A DNA stretch of 64,000 nt from assembly GCF_002420705.1 (NCBI RefSeq), contig NZ_DIIM01000011.1, positions 1 to 64,000 of the forward strand, given 5' to 3'. Positions 34,512 through 43,788 of this stretch are shown here, piece after piece. Source of the stretch: Sphingobacterium sp. UBA5670 (GTDB lineage: Bacteria; Bacteroidota; Bacteroidia; Sphingobacteriales; Sphingobacteriaceae). Numbering within the stretch: the first letter of the stretch is position 1; the number at the start of each line of letters is the position of its first letter. The notes below the pieces were generated by a model that saw only the letters and a list, made by a program, of their open reading frames with translations, was not told the DNA's origin and searched no databases. Made by a program: the position numbers and the translations under genes.

Positions 34512-36989
34512 ATGGATAGCAGAAGAGATTTTATCAAGAAGGCTTCCTTGTTAGCCGGTGTTTTTGGATTACAAAGTACGATGCCTGATGCAATACAGCG
34601 GGCATTGGCGATAGAACCGATCACAGGAAGTACCTTTTTGGATGCCGAGCATATTGTATTATTAATGCAAGAGAATCGTTCTTTTGATCATAGTTTTGGA
34701 ACCCTTCGTGGCGTTCGGGGATTTAACGATCCACGGGCTATTAAATTGCCTAGTGGTAACCCAGTATGGTTGCAGTCTTCGGCCGCAGGTAAGACCTATT
34801 CACCATTCAGGTTGGATATCCAAAACTCGAATGCTGCATGGACCGGCAATTTGCCGCATTCCTGGGAAAACCAGATGGCTGCCCGGAATCAGGGTAAACA
34901 CGATAACTGGATCGAAGCTAAACGTCCAGGGGGGAAAACTCTGAAAGAGATTCCCCTGACGATGGGTTATTATACACGGGAGGATATCCCTTTTTATTAT
35001 GCATTAGCTGATGCCTTTACAATCTGTGACCAGCACTTCTGTTCGTCTATTACGGGGACAACAACCAATAGGCATTTCTTTTGGACGGGAACCTGTGTAC
35101 CACAAAAAGGAGCAAAACCATTGGTACGGAATTCCGATATCTATTTTAACCGTTGGGCACATTGGAAGACTTTTCCTGAACGCCTGGAAGAAGCAGGGAT
35201 CTCCTGGAAAGTTTATCAAAATGAAGTCAGCATAGAAAGTGGCTTAGACGGTGAGGATCTGTTGGGTAATTTTACGGACAATAATTTGGAGTGGTTTGCG
35301 CAGTATCATATTGAATTCAAGAAAAGTCATCTTGATTTTATGCACAAGCGTGTTGCAGAATTGCCGGCAGAGATCCAGAGCCTCGAAAAAGCATTAGCTG
35401 ATAACAATACAGAGAGCGTTCAAAAGACACAGAATAAGCTTAAGCAGAAACAGGAGCAACTGAATAGCTATAAAAAGCATCTGGCCCGCCTCACGGATCA
35501 TGCTTTTCAGCAGCTTCCTAAGGAGCAACGTGCATTGCATGAACGTGCATTTCAAACCAATGAGGGGGACCCTTTCTATCGGGAGACAAGTGTGGTCTCA
35601 CACGAAGGTGAAAAGATTACCGTGCCCAAGGGGGATGTACTCCACCAGTTTAGACATGATGTGAAATCAGGGAAGTTACCTGCTGTGTCGTGGCTGGTTG
35701 CACCACAAAGCTTTTCAGATCATCCGAGTGCACCCATGTATGGCGCTTGGTATGTATCGGAGCTATTGAATATTTTGACAGAAAATCCGGAAATCTGGAA
35801 GAAGACTATTTTTATTCTAAACTATGATGAAAATGATGGGTATTTTGATCATATTCCACCTTTTGTGGCTCCTAATCCAGGAGATAGCCGTTCTGGAAAA
35901 ACTTCACCGGAATTAGATTATAGTGGCGAATATGTGAGTTTAGCCCAGGAGCTTGCCGATGGTGAGGAAAAAGGTAATGCGACGGAAGGTCCTGTTGGCC
36001 TTGGTTACCGCGTACCTTTGATTGTGGCATCACCTTGGTCAAAAGGCGGTTGGGTCAATTCGGAGATTTGCGATATCACGTCGACGATTCAGTTTATGGA
36101 GCATTTTTTTGAGAAAAAGCTGGGCAAGCATGTGAAAGAGGAGAATATCAGTTCGTGGCGCCGAGCCATTACAGGTGATTTGACATCGATATTTCGGAAA
36201 GCTGAAGGAGCACATGCTGTGGATTTGCCTTTTCTTGATCGGAATCAGCAGATCTATGCGATTGATCAGGCGAAATCGAAACCGCTACCCAATAATTTTC
36301 ACGTTTGGTCGAAAGAGGACGCCGCAGCATTACGGTCTAAAGGTCATTCCACTTTGCTGGCAAGACAGGAGAAAGGTCAGAAAAATTCTAGCGCCTTGGC
36401 ATATGAGCTTTATGTTCAAGAGTCATTTGCTAAAGAACCCAACCGAATTCATTTGACATTGGAAGCAGGCAATAAGGTGTTTGGCCATAAATCGCTAAAC
36501 AGCCCTTTTAATGTCTATAGTGGACCTAGCCATAAAGAAGGAGTGAAGTTTTGGCCATTTGCGGTTGTGGCAGGGCAGAAACTTAGCTTTGACTGGGACT
36601 TGGCCGATTTTAAAGATGGCTATTACGATCTAACGGTATATGGACCAAATGGATTTATGCGGGGATTTAAAGGAAATAAGGAACCATTATCTGTTCGGGC
36701 AACTTATGAAATAGGGAAGAAGGGCCTATTGACGGGTAATCTTGTATTGGAGGTTCATAATCACGGGGAAAAATCATTCCGCGTACATGTTGAAGATAAT
36801 GCTTATAGTACATGGAGGAAATCGATTGTACTTGCGGCAGGGAAATCGGTCAAATGGATTGTGGAATCGCACAAAATCCATGGTTGGTATGATGTAACGT
36901 TACATGTGGAGGATACCAAATTTGAGCGTCAGTTTGCGGGTCGTGTGGAAACGGGCAGCCATTCGAAAACAGATCCACAGTTGGGATGA
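34512..36989 (+). CDS. Tat-exported phosphocholine-type phospholipase C
   Basis: An 825-residue phospholipase C of the bacterial non-haemolytic/haemolytic PlcN/PlcH family, which hydrolyses phosphatidylcholine or sphingomyelin to diacylglycerol/ceramide and phosphocholine. The twin-arginine signal SRRDFIKKASLLAG at the N-terminus indicates folded export. The catalytic alkaline-phosphatase-like domain shows IVLLMQENRSFDHSFGTLRG, SITGTTTNRHFFWTGT, NYDENDGYFDH and PLIVASPWSKGG. A helical, Lys/Gln-rich insert lies at about 275-325. Two C-terminal beta domains (about 625-725 and 730-815) resemble the DUF756 repeats of the family. It belongs functionally to the preceding SusCD operon, although a strong hairpin separates them. 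Family is secure; lipid preference is inferred. Confidence 0.94.
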   Translation: MDSRRDFIKKASLLAGVFGLQSTMPDAIQRALAIEPITGSTFLDAEHIVLLMQENRSFDHSFGTLRGVRGFNDPRAIKLPSGNPVWLQSSAAGKTYSPFRLDIQNSNAAWTGNLPHSWENQMAARNQGKHDNWIEAKRPGGKTLKEIPLTMGYYTREDIPFYYALADAFTICDQHFCSSITGTTTNRHFFWTGTCVPQKGAKPLVRNSDIYFNRWAHWKTFPERLEEAGISWKVYQNEVSIESGLDGEDLLGNFTDNNLEWFAQYHIEFKKSHLDFMHKRVAELPAEIQSLEKALADNNTESVQKTQNKLKQKQEQLNSYKKHLARLTDHAFQQLPKEQRALHERAFQTNEGDPFYRETSVVSHEGEKITVPKGDVLHQFRHDVKSGKLPAVSWLVAPQSFSDHPSAPMYGAWYVSELLNILTENPEIWKKTIFILNYDENDGYFDHIPPFVAPNPGDSRSGKTSPELDYSGEYVSLAQELADGEEKGNATEGPVGLGYRVPLIVASPWSKGGWVNSEICDITSTIQFMEHFFEKKLGKHVKEENISSWRRAITGDLTSIFRKAEGAHAVDLPFLDRNQQIYAIDQAKSKPLPNNFHVWSKEDAAALRSKGHSTLLARQEKGQKNSSALAYELYVQESFAKEPNRIHLTLEAGNKVFGHKSLNSPFNVYSGPSHKEGVKFWPFAVVAGQKLSFDWDLADFKDGYYDLTVYGPNGFMRGFKGNKEPLSVRATYEIGKKGLLTGNLVLEVHNHGEKSFRVHVEDNAYSTWRKSIVLAAGKSVKWIVESHKIHGWYDVTLHVEDTKFERQFAGRVETGSHSKTDPQLG

Positions 36990-37047
36990 ATGTAATTCGT
37001 TAATTATTTAATAACGTGAGATAATTGATGTACTGTATTTACAATGG

Positions 37048-37082
37048 AAGATCCCAGTTTTATTTCAACTGGGATCTTTTTG
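37048..37082. terminator. Bidirectional terminator between convergent genes
   Basis: The AAGATCCCAGTT and AACTGGGATCTT arms enclose a seven-base loop and are followed by T-runs in either direction. It ends the phospholipase transcript and the minus-strand thioredoxin transcript. Confidence 0.85.
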
Positions 37083-37106
37083 TATAGGTAGGTTTTAATT
37101 CGGTTT

Positions 37107-38450
37107 TTATTTTTTACTCCATTCTTCAAGCAAAGCTTTCAATTTAGGGTCACTTGGCCTTGGACTATCGGCAGTGATCAGATTTCCTGATTTGTCGATT
37201 AGAATATAACGAGGTATTCCATTTACCTTGTAAGCATTAGACAATTCATTTCCTGAACCCGCATGGAGCTGGATGCCCTTTAGATTTTTTTCTTTCGCAT
37301 AAGCTTCCCATTTAGGCTTATCTTGATCTACAGAAATACCTACAAATGCAACTGGCTTACCTTTAAATTCTTCATTGAGTTTTTCCCAGTGTGGCTCTTC
37401 GGCACGGCATGGTCCACACCAAGTTGCCCACATGTCAACCAGCACAACTTTGCCCTTTAGATCTGACAGATTAACTTTTTTGCCCGTAATATCAGGATAA
37501 CTAAATTGAAATGCAGGTACGCCGGTTTTTGTTTCCACTAGTTTGGCTTCAACAGTTTTGGCACGTTCGATCTGTTCTGGCAAAGTAAAATACTTCTTAT
37601 AGGTAGTGTTCATTTCCTGAAAATCAGCATAGGAGCGGGCACCTTCCAAACGTTGTAGTACATATTGTCCTTTAAGTACATCGGGACCTATCGCGGCAAC
37701 CTGTTGGTCAAATGTTGGTTTTGTCGCTAGATCCAGTTTTCTATAGATCATGTTACTCATAAAGCGATCGCCATAAGGAAATTTAAGGAGCTCGGGTGTC
37801 AGAAAGCGATCGGCATTGAACTGTGTATAATAATCGCTCATTTCTTCCTTACTCGGATGTGCTGTGCGTGGCATATACAGGTAGGAAATGGCATAATAAG
37901 CAAAATCGTAATCTACAAGCTCAGGGAAAAATTTGTCAAAGTTTGCGTTCCCAGTTTTGACCACTTTTTTAATGCCCTCCAGTTTTCCTTTAAATTGTTC
38001 TACTTCGGGAAAGAAATCGACATAGGTACTCATTCCTCCGGGAGTTGTTCCTTTGTCGTGGAAGCTTTTTGACTGTTTATCCCATGCATATAGCGTTTCA
38101 TTTTCGGGGCTATTTTTCCCTACGAGCTCATAATCGCTTTGCGTCAATTTTAAATTTAGATCTTCATTGCCTTTGAAATAAAAACGGAACAATCCCTGTT
38201 GATTTTGTGCAGTTCCACTACCGATCGAATACAAGCCTTCATATTCTGGGGTGAAACGGAATCCAAATCGACCGGTAGCATCCGGAATCGCCGTTGCAAT
38301 TTCTTTTAATCGTCCATTAAGGACTTTAAATAATCCAACACGTTTTACTTTAATGGGGTCTGTGGTTCCGGTGACATTACTTGGTTGTTGCGCCAGCGTA
38401 GCAAAAGCTGAAATACACGCCGTGAATAATAAGATGGTTTTTCTGATCAT
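37107..38450 (-). CDS. TlpA-like thioredoxin-family lipid- or periplasm-facing thiol-disulfide protein
   Basis: A 447-residue exported protein with a signal peptide ending near residue 20 (FATLAQ). An N-terminal region of about 300 residues has a beta-sandwich start (TGTTDPIKVKRVGLFK) like that of many Bacteroidota TlpA proteins (DUF4369-like) and a helical middle. The C-terminal thioredoxin domain (about 310-447) carries the active site WCGPC at residues 344-348 and the cis-Pro loop GIPRYILID. It would reduce or isomerise disulfides in envelope proteins. It is the last gene of the minus-strand locus, 12 bases after the second thioredoxin-fold gene. Confidence 0.9.
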   Translation of the reverse strand: MIRKTILLFTACISAFATLAQQPSNVTGTTDPIKVKRVGLFKVLNGRLKEIATAIPDATGRFGFRFTPEYEGLYSIGSGTAQNQQGLFRFYFKGNEDLNLKLTQSDYELVGKNSPENETLYAWDKQSKSFHDKGTTPGGMSTYVDFFPEVEQFKGKLEGIKKVVKTGNANFDKFFPELVDYDFAYYAISYLYMPRTAHPSKEEMSDYYTQFNADRFLTPELLKFPYGDRFMSNMIYRKLDLATKPTFDQQVAAIGPDVLKGQYVLQRLEGARSYADFQEMNTTYKKYFTLPEQIERAKTVEAKLVETKTGVPAFQFSYPDITGKKVNLSDLKGKVVLVDMWATWCGPCRAEEPHWEKLNEEFKGKPVAFVGISVDQDKPKWEAYAKEKNLKGIQLHAGSGNELSNAYKVNGIPRYILIDKSGNLITADSPRPSDPKLKALLEEWSKK

Positions 38451-38462
38451 GATTTTGTTGGT

Positions 38463-39689
38463 TTAACTAAGATTAAATGGAATATTTTTTTTGATGTCTT
38501 TCGCTTGGAATAGGTTCGAATTCTTCTTGTCTATCGCATCTTTCAATGCCATAAAATCTTTTTTCTGCATAGAAAGATACGGTGCTGATAGGTCGGCTTT
38601 TAGGAGTGCAGTAACGGCTTTTGTCGCCTGGTTAAAATCCTGTAAATAATAATATAAAAGTGCCAAACGATAGCTGTCTACCGCATCCAGTTGCTGTTTA
38701 CTTTGCTGTTTTTGAAATTCAGCCAGTATCTTTTTTAGAACCTCAGTATTCTTTGCCTGGTCGATGATGACCTGGCCCAATGCATTGCTCTTCAGATCCC
38801 ACGTATTGTAAACTTTATAATGGTTGATCAGTTGCAAATAGGTATTGGCATCTTTTGACGTTGCATAATAATTTGTAATAAATCCGGGCAAAAAGACATC
38901 CCATAGTTTGTCATTGAAAGTTGGGCGGACATACGTCAACATACTTTGGAGACTGTCCAATTGCTGCGCCGAACCATACTGTTTACTTTTCTTTGTAGCT
39001 ATTGTCGAAATCTTATTGCGGAGAAGATTTCCACCATACATGTTGATCAATTTGGGTAAGTTATCATAGACCCAGCTGTTATATTTTGGGAATGCGGTAA
39101 CGCTATTGGCTAAGAATGCAGTTTCACTAAACAGATCTTGTTGCTGGTTCAGATAACTTTCTAATTCAGCGAAATCATGCTTTTCTCCTGTTTTGATAAA
39201 GCGTTCACTGTAAGCGGCCGGATATTCGTTATTCAGGCTACTGTTAAATGCGAGATTTAAATTGGCTTTGTTGCGTTGTACGGCTTCCTTTAACAAGAGA
39301 ACAAACCTGTCTACACCAAAAAATCCTGATTCTGTCAGGATGGTTTTACCATCAGCATTTACAATCACATAGGTTGGAAAACCTGGTGCACCATATTTAC
39401 GGGCCAGTTTTTTACCATCCATTTCCTTCATCACATCTGTTTTGTAAAGTAGGTAATTGGCTTTTAGTTCTTGGATCACGGTTGGATCAGGAAAAACCTG
39501 TTTATCCATTTCGGCACAGGGCATACAGCCGACAAAGTAAAGGTCGATAAGAATAAGTTTATTTTCTTTTTTCGCTTGGGCTTGACATTCCGCATAGGTG
39601 CCCTGAAAGACTTTTTCTTGTGCATTTAGCAAATAGGGCAAGAACAGACCACAATAGGTTGTGATCACATAAAGAATAATTCTTTTCAT
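38463..39689 (-). CDS. Thioredoxin-fold protein with a CMPC active site
   Basis: A 408-residue exported protein (signal peptide ending LLNAQ, about 24). The thioredoxin domain is N-terminal (about 25-145), with the redox motif CMPC at residues 55-58 in FVGCMPC and the cis-Pro loop in GFPTYVIVN. This order is opposite to its neighbour. The remaining 260 residues are helical with TPR-like spacing (LALLYYYLQDFNQATKAV near 350). This architecture resembles DUF255/thioredoxin-like proteins of Bacteroidota whose substrates are unknown. It lies between the aspartyl protease and the TlpA-like gene, probably in the same transcript. A disulfide-bond role in the envelope is inferred. Confidence 0.88.
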   Translation of the reverse strand: MKRIILYVITTYCGLFLPYLLNAQEKVFQGTYAECQAQAKKENKLILIDLYFVGCMPCAEMDKQVFPDPTVIQELKANYLLYKTDVMKEMDGKKLARKYGAPGFPTYVIVNADGKTILTESGFFGVDRFVLLLKEAVQRNKANLNLAFNSSLNNEYPAAYSERFIKTGEKHDFAELESYLNQQQDLFSETAFLANSVTAFPKYNSWVYDNLPKLINMYGGNLLRNKISTIATKKSKQYGSAQQLDSLQSMLTYVRPTFNDKLWDVFLPGFITNYYATSKDANTYLQLINHYKVYNTWDLKSNALGQVIIDQAKNTEVLKKILAEFQKQQSKQQLDAVDSYRLALLYYYLQDFNQATKAVTALLKADLSAPYLSMQKKDFMALKDAIDKKNSNLFQAKDIKKNIPFNLS

Positions 39690-39733
39690 CTATTTATAGT
39701 TAGGAGCGTTCGTTTGATAGGATCTGTTAAAAT

Positions 39734-41227
39734 TTAAATTGTAATGTTTTTATTGTCGGTAATTGTAATGACAATGGGCTGTTCCTTTGCTTTCAATCTT
39801 ATTTCTTCGATGAGCATAGGTTTTTTCTTCAGTTGGTCTACGGTGTAATTGTCAATACGCTGAATTAAGGTTCCTACTTTTAAACCATCTGGAGTTTCTA
39901 AGGCACCGATAATGCCTAAGGCTTTCAGCTTGCCTGTATTGTCCCATCCAAACTGATAGTTTTTTATTAGAAAGTCCTGAGGATGGGCATGCAGCTTATT
40001 AGGAGTAAAGTGGACCTCACTCTCTGCCAGATTGATTGTCATATTATACCTGCTGAGTAGGCGGACTCCGATAGAACCATCGAAACCAGGTTGCCATTGC
40101 TCGTTTGCGGAGCTACCGCCCATTAAGGTGATTGGTAGTTCTTGTATAGCGGGCAGGTTAGAAATAGCAAATTGGTGACTTCTGCCAGCAAAGGTGGGAG
40201 AAGAAATCCCCATACTCACAGTCGTCGCCTGAGCTTCTGGCTTAAATCCACTGACAAGCAATTTATTTTGGCGTACAAAGGGACGGAAACAGATAAGGTC
40301 ATAAGATGCGCCTGTATCAAATACAAAATGTCCTGTATATGCTTTGCCTTGTATAATTTCAAGTTGGCCCGGAAGAATCATGACTCCCGCAGGCATTGTA
40401 ATCGGAACGGTAGCTCCTTTTCCATTATATTGAAAATCTCCAAAATCATATAATGAAATTAAGTTTTTGTCATAATCAATATGGGTAATAAACTGACGGA
40501 TTAATGTATTTCCGATGATGCCATCACCTTCTCTACCCATTTCAGGGAATATGGCAATGCCCTGCCCGCTTAGTTTTAAGGTGTCTAATAGAATGCTGTT
40601 ATTGTCCGACACTTGAATTTTGGTATTGCCACCTACCACAGAAGCATTATTCTCTCTAGTGACTTTTAGTCCAATAGCGTCGGCTAATTGCTGATTTACA
40701 GCCATGCCATCCGCACCTGTATCAAACAGTAGGCGTAATGGTTTTTCGTAACCATTGATTTTGACCTGGAGATAGATGGATCCATTTTTGTTTTCGAAAG
40801 GGATTATTGCACGTAGTTGTGCTTTTTCCATACGTTGCATACCATAAAGCTGGTCAAATAAGGAAAGGCGCACTAACTTGCCCGATTGATCGAGTAAGGC
40901 CTCTGTATTAAGGTGTTTATCCGTTCCAGAGGTAAGGTTCAATCCTACGATAGTTCCCTTTACTGTTTTCTTTTCTGTTATTGCCTCAATTTTTGAAACG
41001 GGGTAATTTTTGATAATCTGGTTTAACCGAAATTTTGCGCCAGCATCGGTGTGTCCTGCTATGGAGAAGTTTGGGGCTAATTCTGCCACAATTAAGGTGG
41101 TGTCTTTCTGCCGGAAAGTTTGGAGCAGATTCTTAGTAAAGGCAGTTCCGGATTGCGCATGGCAGTAGACCCCCGATAAGATTGATAATCCAAATAAAAA
41201 GGCTTGTTTAGTCTGAATATACCTCAT
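39734..41227 (-). CDS. Exported aspartyl protease with two DTGA motifs and a PDZ-like tail
   Basis: A 497-residue protein. I start it at 41227 (MRYIQTKQAF), because it gives a signal peptide ending YCHAQ; the longer frame to 41308 reads through a hairpin. The retropepsin/pepsin-like fold is duplicated within one chain: LLFDTGADGMAV with Asp169 and FVFDTGASYDLI with Asp304, the two catalytic aspartates of a single-chain active site. The C-terminal region (about 420-497: LETPDGLKVGTLIQRIDNYTV) looks PDZ-like. This combination is seen in Bacteroidota 'retroviral-type' aspartyl proteases. It lies upstream of two thioredoxin-fold genes on the same strand. The substrate is unknown. Confidence 0.88.
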   Translation of the reverse strand: MRYIQTKQAFLFGLSILSGVYCHAQSGTAFTKNLLQTFRQKDTTLIVAELAPNFSIAGHTDAGAKFRLNQIIKNYPVSKIEAITEKKTVKGTIVGLNLTSGTDKHLNTEALLDQSGKLVRLSLFDQLYGMQRMEKAQLRAIIPFENKNGSIYLQVKINGYEKPLRLLFDTGADGMAVNQQLADAIGLKVTRENNASVVGGNTKIQVSDNNSILLDTLKLSGQGIAIFPEMGREGDGIIGNTLIRQFITHIDYDKNLISLYDFGDFQYNGKGATVPITMPAGVMILPGQLEIIQGKAYTGHFVFDTGASYDLICFRPFVRQNKLLVSGFKPEAQATTVSMGISSPTFAGRSHQFAISNLPAIQELPITLMGGSSANEQWQPGFDGSIGVRLLSRYNMTINLAESEVHFTPNKLHAHPQDFLIKNYQFGWDNTGKLKALGIIGALETPDGLKVGTLIQRIDNYTVDQLKKKPMLIEEIRLKAKEQPIVITITDNKNITI

Positions 41228-41277
41228 AAATTGTTTATAATTAGATCTCTTTCTAAATAAATACTCGTTAATAAGAT

Positions 41278-41310
41278 CGATTGGCCGGCCTTTTATACAG
41301 GCCGGCAATC
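41278..41310 (-). other. GC-rich stem-loop ahead of the aspartyl protease gene
   Basis: GATTGGCCGGCCT and AGGCCGGCAATC pair over 12 bp with one bulged G. On the minus strand no T-run follows, so it is not a classical terminator. It lies in the 202-base gap between the PKD-like lipoprotein gene and the protease gene, and may split one long transcript into differently stable parts. Confidence 0.5.
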
Positions 41311-41429
41311 AGTGTCTAAAATGCTACTGAAATCGAATAGCTAACAGGATCAGATTCAAAATAATGTACACATGGAATGCATATTTTGTGTTTTGATGCT
41401 AATGATGTTGGTGTCAAGATTTCTTTTTA

Positions 41430-42992
41430 TTAATAGGTACTAGGATAGCTGCTGTCGGATACTCTTGGCGAGATGTATAAAATTGATTTTGGAGAGCCTG
41501 TACCTTCTAAGGTTTGTGTAGGTGCAGCGGCAAGATTCCCTGAACTTTTCTGAAACATTCTAACTTTATAAGTTGAACCAGATTTGCTTCCTATGATAAA
41601 GAAATTGAAATTATAATCGGGCTCGGATGAGACAGCATATTTGAGGTGTTTGATAAAAGTAACTTCTTCGCCCCCGGGTACAGTATATTGTAGCTGTTCA
41701 AATCCATTGTTAAGATTTCTGCTATAGACGCTGTTATTATTAACAAAATATAAAAGATTTTCGTCCTCGGTCAGTAAGGTAAATAGTGTAGCATTATATA
41801 AAAGAGAGCTTGGACTTAAAGTTTCACTTTTGACGGTCAATTTTGTTTTGTCAGCTTCCAGGAAGCAGAGAGATTTTACTGTTGGATCCGTTTTATCCCT
41901 TAGAATAGCGTATCCTTGTCTTTTATAATAATAGTCTGGCGCTGGTAGATATACTGTCGATTTGAATCCTAAATATAAAGCTGTTTGGTTATTTTTGGAC
42001 GTAGGGATTCCGTTTCCGTCCACGTTTGCGTAAGTGGTCAGGGTAGATCCTGATCCATTGACAAGTGTAACAAATGAACTATTGCTGTTATCAAACAAGA
42101 TGGGGTCTACATTTGAGGAGCTGACAAAAAAAGGAGATAGACTGTAAGAACTATTGTTGTCATCAAATCTTACTTTGCTTCCAAACTGACCTTTGTTTAT
42201 GCTATTGGAATAGATATTATATAATTGGCCTTTATTGATGAGATATAAGGCAGAATTTCCAAGAAATCCTCCAATAGGAGGTTCAATGATCTGATCTCCT
42301 CCTAAGAAGATGGTCGATTTGTCCCGCAGGTTTTTTAGATTGTTAACCCCCACAGCTTGAACGTCTTTTTCTGTTGTAATCAGTAGGGTGCGTGTGTTTG
42401 CGTATGTTGCAGGATTAAGGACGTTACTTTTATAGGATGATGTAAAACTGAAATTACTTGCTTTTCCTTGGAGTTTGTAACCATTTGCAGCACTTAATGC
42501 ATTTGTGACTTTTCCATTCACGGTGGCATTTTGGGGTGTCAAGAAAAGGTCTAAATCAGAATTTGTACCATCATCTTTCAATACATACCAACCTCGAGTA
42601 AAAGCTGTCGCCACCGTAAGTGTTGTCGTTTTGTATTGTGTATATCCTGTTTTTTTATTCTTTGCAAGAAATACAAGCACCCAATCTTTCGCATCTTCCT
42701 TAACCGCATATTTTAAATTTTTGGTATGATTTATAGTATCTACTGGAGCCGTTCGACCTTGAACATTGGTTTCATATATGCCCCAGCTATATTCTAACTC
42801 TCCTTCCTTGTTTGAACTGACTTGCGGTTCGATCTTGACGGTGTCTTGGAATGCAATTGCGGTATACTTATCTTCGATGCCTTTAATTTCAATATATTCT
42901 TCTGTACTATAGGTGTAGTTGCTTTTATCTTTAGCGCAGGAGGAAGCCGCGATGATGAACCCAATTGATAAATAATAGAGAAACTTTTTCAT
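41430..42992 (-). CDS. PKD-like family surface lipoprotein
   Basis: A 520-residue lipoprotein with lipobox ASSC, Cys19. The mature N-terminus is Asp/Ser/Tyr-rich (KDKSNYTYSTEEYIEIKGI), followed by a short PKD/Ig-like strand set (IEPQVSSNKEGELEYSWGIYE), the hallmark of the PKD-like lipoprotein family found next to SusCD and DUF4843 genes. The remaining ~380 residues show repeated beta-strand blocks that may form a propeller. It is the fourth protein of the SusC-SusD-DUF4843-PKD set, 5 bases after the DUF4843 gene. Probably a surface ligand-binding accessory; ligand unknown. Confidence 0.87.
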   Translation of the reverse strand: MKKFLYYLSIGFIIAASSCAKDKSNYTYSTEEYIEIKGIEDKYTAIAFQDTVKIEPQVSSNKEGELEYSWGIYETNVQGRTAPVDTINHTKNLKYAVKEDAKDWVLVFLAKNKKTGYTQYKTTTLTVATAFTRGWYVLKDDGTNSDLDLFLTPQNATVNGKVTNALSAANGYKLQGKASNFSFTSSYKSNVLNPATYANTRTLLITTEKDVQAVGVNNLKNLRDKSTIFLGGDQIIEPPIGGFLGNSALYLINKGQLYNIYSNSINKGQFGSKVRFDDNNSSYSLSPFFVSSSNVDPILFDNSNSSFVTLVNGSGSTLTTYANVDGNGIPTSKNNQTALYLGFKSTVYLPAPDYYYKRQGYAILRDKTDPTVKSLCFLEADKTKLTVKSETLSPSSLLYNATLFTLLTEDENLLYFVNNNSVYSRNLNNGFEQLQYTVPGGEEVTFIKHLKYAVSSEPDYNFNFFIIGSKSGSTYKVRMFQKSSGNLAAAPTQTLEGTGSPKSILYISPRVSDSSYPSTY

Positions 42993-42997
42993 TTTTT

Positions 42998-43780
42998 TTA
43001 ATTTGGAAAGGTAATTAACTCACCATTTTCATCTTTTAAAGGATTGCCTGGATGAGCATTATTATAGTCGATCAATGCTGTGCTAAGGACAGATTTATAA
43101 TAGTTTGTTATATCTATTGCATTAAAGACTTCTGTAAAAAAACTATCGTCCCATCGGTCGTTAGTCGTCTCGATCATAAACTGATGCTTGCGGACACTGT
43201 ATGCCCCGAAATAATACTGTGACACTGAAGCTGTCCAATTATTGGGTTTACTTAGCCGGTCCGTTAGCTGGAGTTTACGCCAAAGTTTGCTTTTTTCTCC
43301 AAGTTTGAAACTGTCGTTTTCAACTAATTGAAATCCAAGAGTTAGCGTTTTCAGTTTTAATTCTGGATCACGTAGGATAACAATTGGAACGTAAGCATGT
43401 ACTGAATCTGTTGGTATAGCATACGCACTCGTCAAATTAGGATCATCAAATGCTATATAATGTTTACCGGGGATAGCATTATCCACATTTGGAAGGTTTA
43501 CCTGTTCTATTTTATAGCGACGATCCGTTTTTGATAGCTTACCTACGGTATAAATGTCGAAGTAAATTGTGTCTTTGATTACCGTTGGATTTTCGTAATA
43601 AAAGGTTGCTCCTTTTAATGTGTCCTGATATTCAGAAACAATAGTTCCTCGTGGCACAATTGGTGGGCCAAATTGGATTCTAGCTTCATCATTAAAAATA
43701 TAATATTGATCTTTTGCACAAGAGATAAATATTAGCATGAAGCTGGTGAGTATAAAAAATACCGATCTATAATTTTTCAT
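42998..43780 (-). CDS. DUF4843 lipoprotein
   Basis: A 260-residue lipoprotein with lipobox LIFISC, Cys21. I take the ATG at 43780 as the start; a TTG at 43792 would overlap the SusD stop but adds nothing to the signal. The opening AKDQYYIFNDEARIQFGPP and the central VNLPNVDNAIPGKHYIAFDD match the DUF4843 family, a beta-sandwich lipoprotein nearly always encoded between SusD and a PKD-like lipoprotein. Molecular function is not established for the family. Its 8-base gap after SusD and 5-base gap before the PKD-like gene indicate tight co-translation. Confidence 0.87.
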   Translation of the reverse strand: MKNYRSVFFILTSFMLIFISCAKDQYYIFNDEARIQFGPPIVPRGTIVSEYQDTLKGATFYYENPTVIKDTIYFDIYTVGKLSKTDRRYKIEQVNLPNVDNAIPGKHYIAFDDPNLTSAYAIPTDSVHAYVPIVILRDPELKLKTLTLGFQLVENDSFKLGEKSKLWRKLQLTDRLSKPNNWTASVSQYYFGAYSVRKHQFMIETTNDRWDDSFFTEVFNAIDITNYYKSVLSTALIDYNNAHPGNPLKDENGELITFPN

Positions 43781-43788
43781 TTTGTTCT

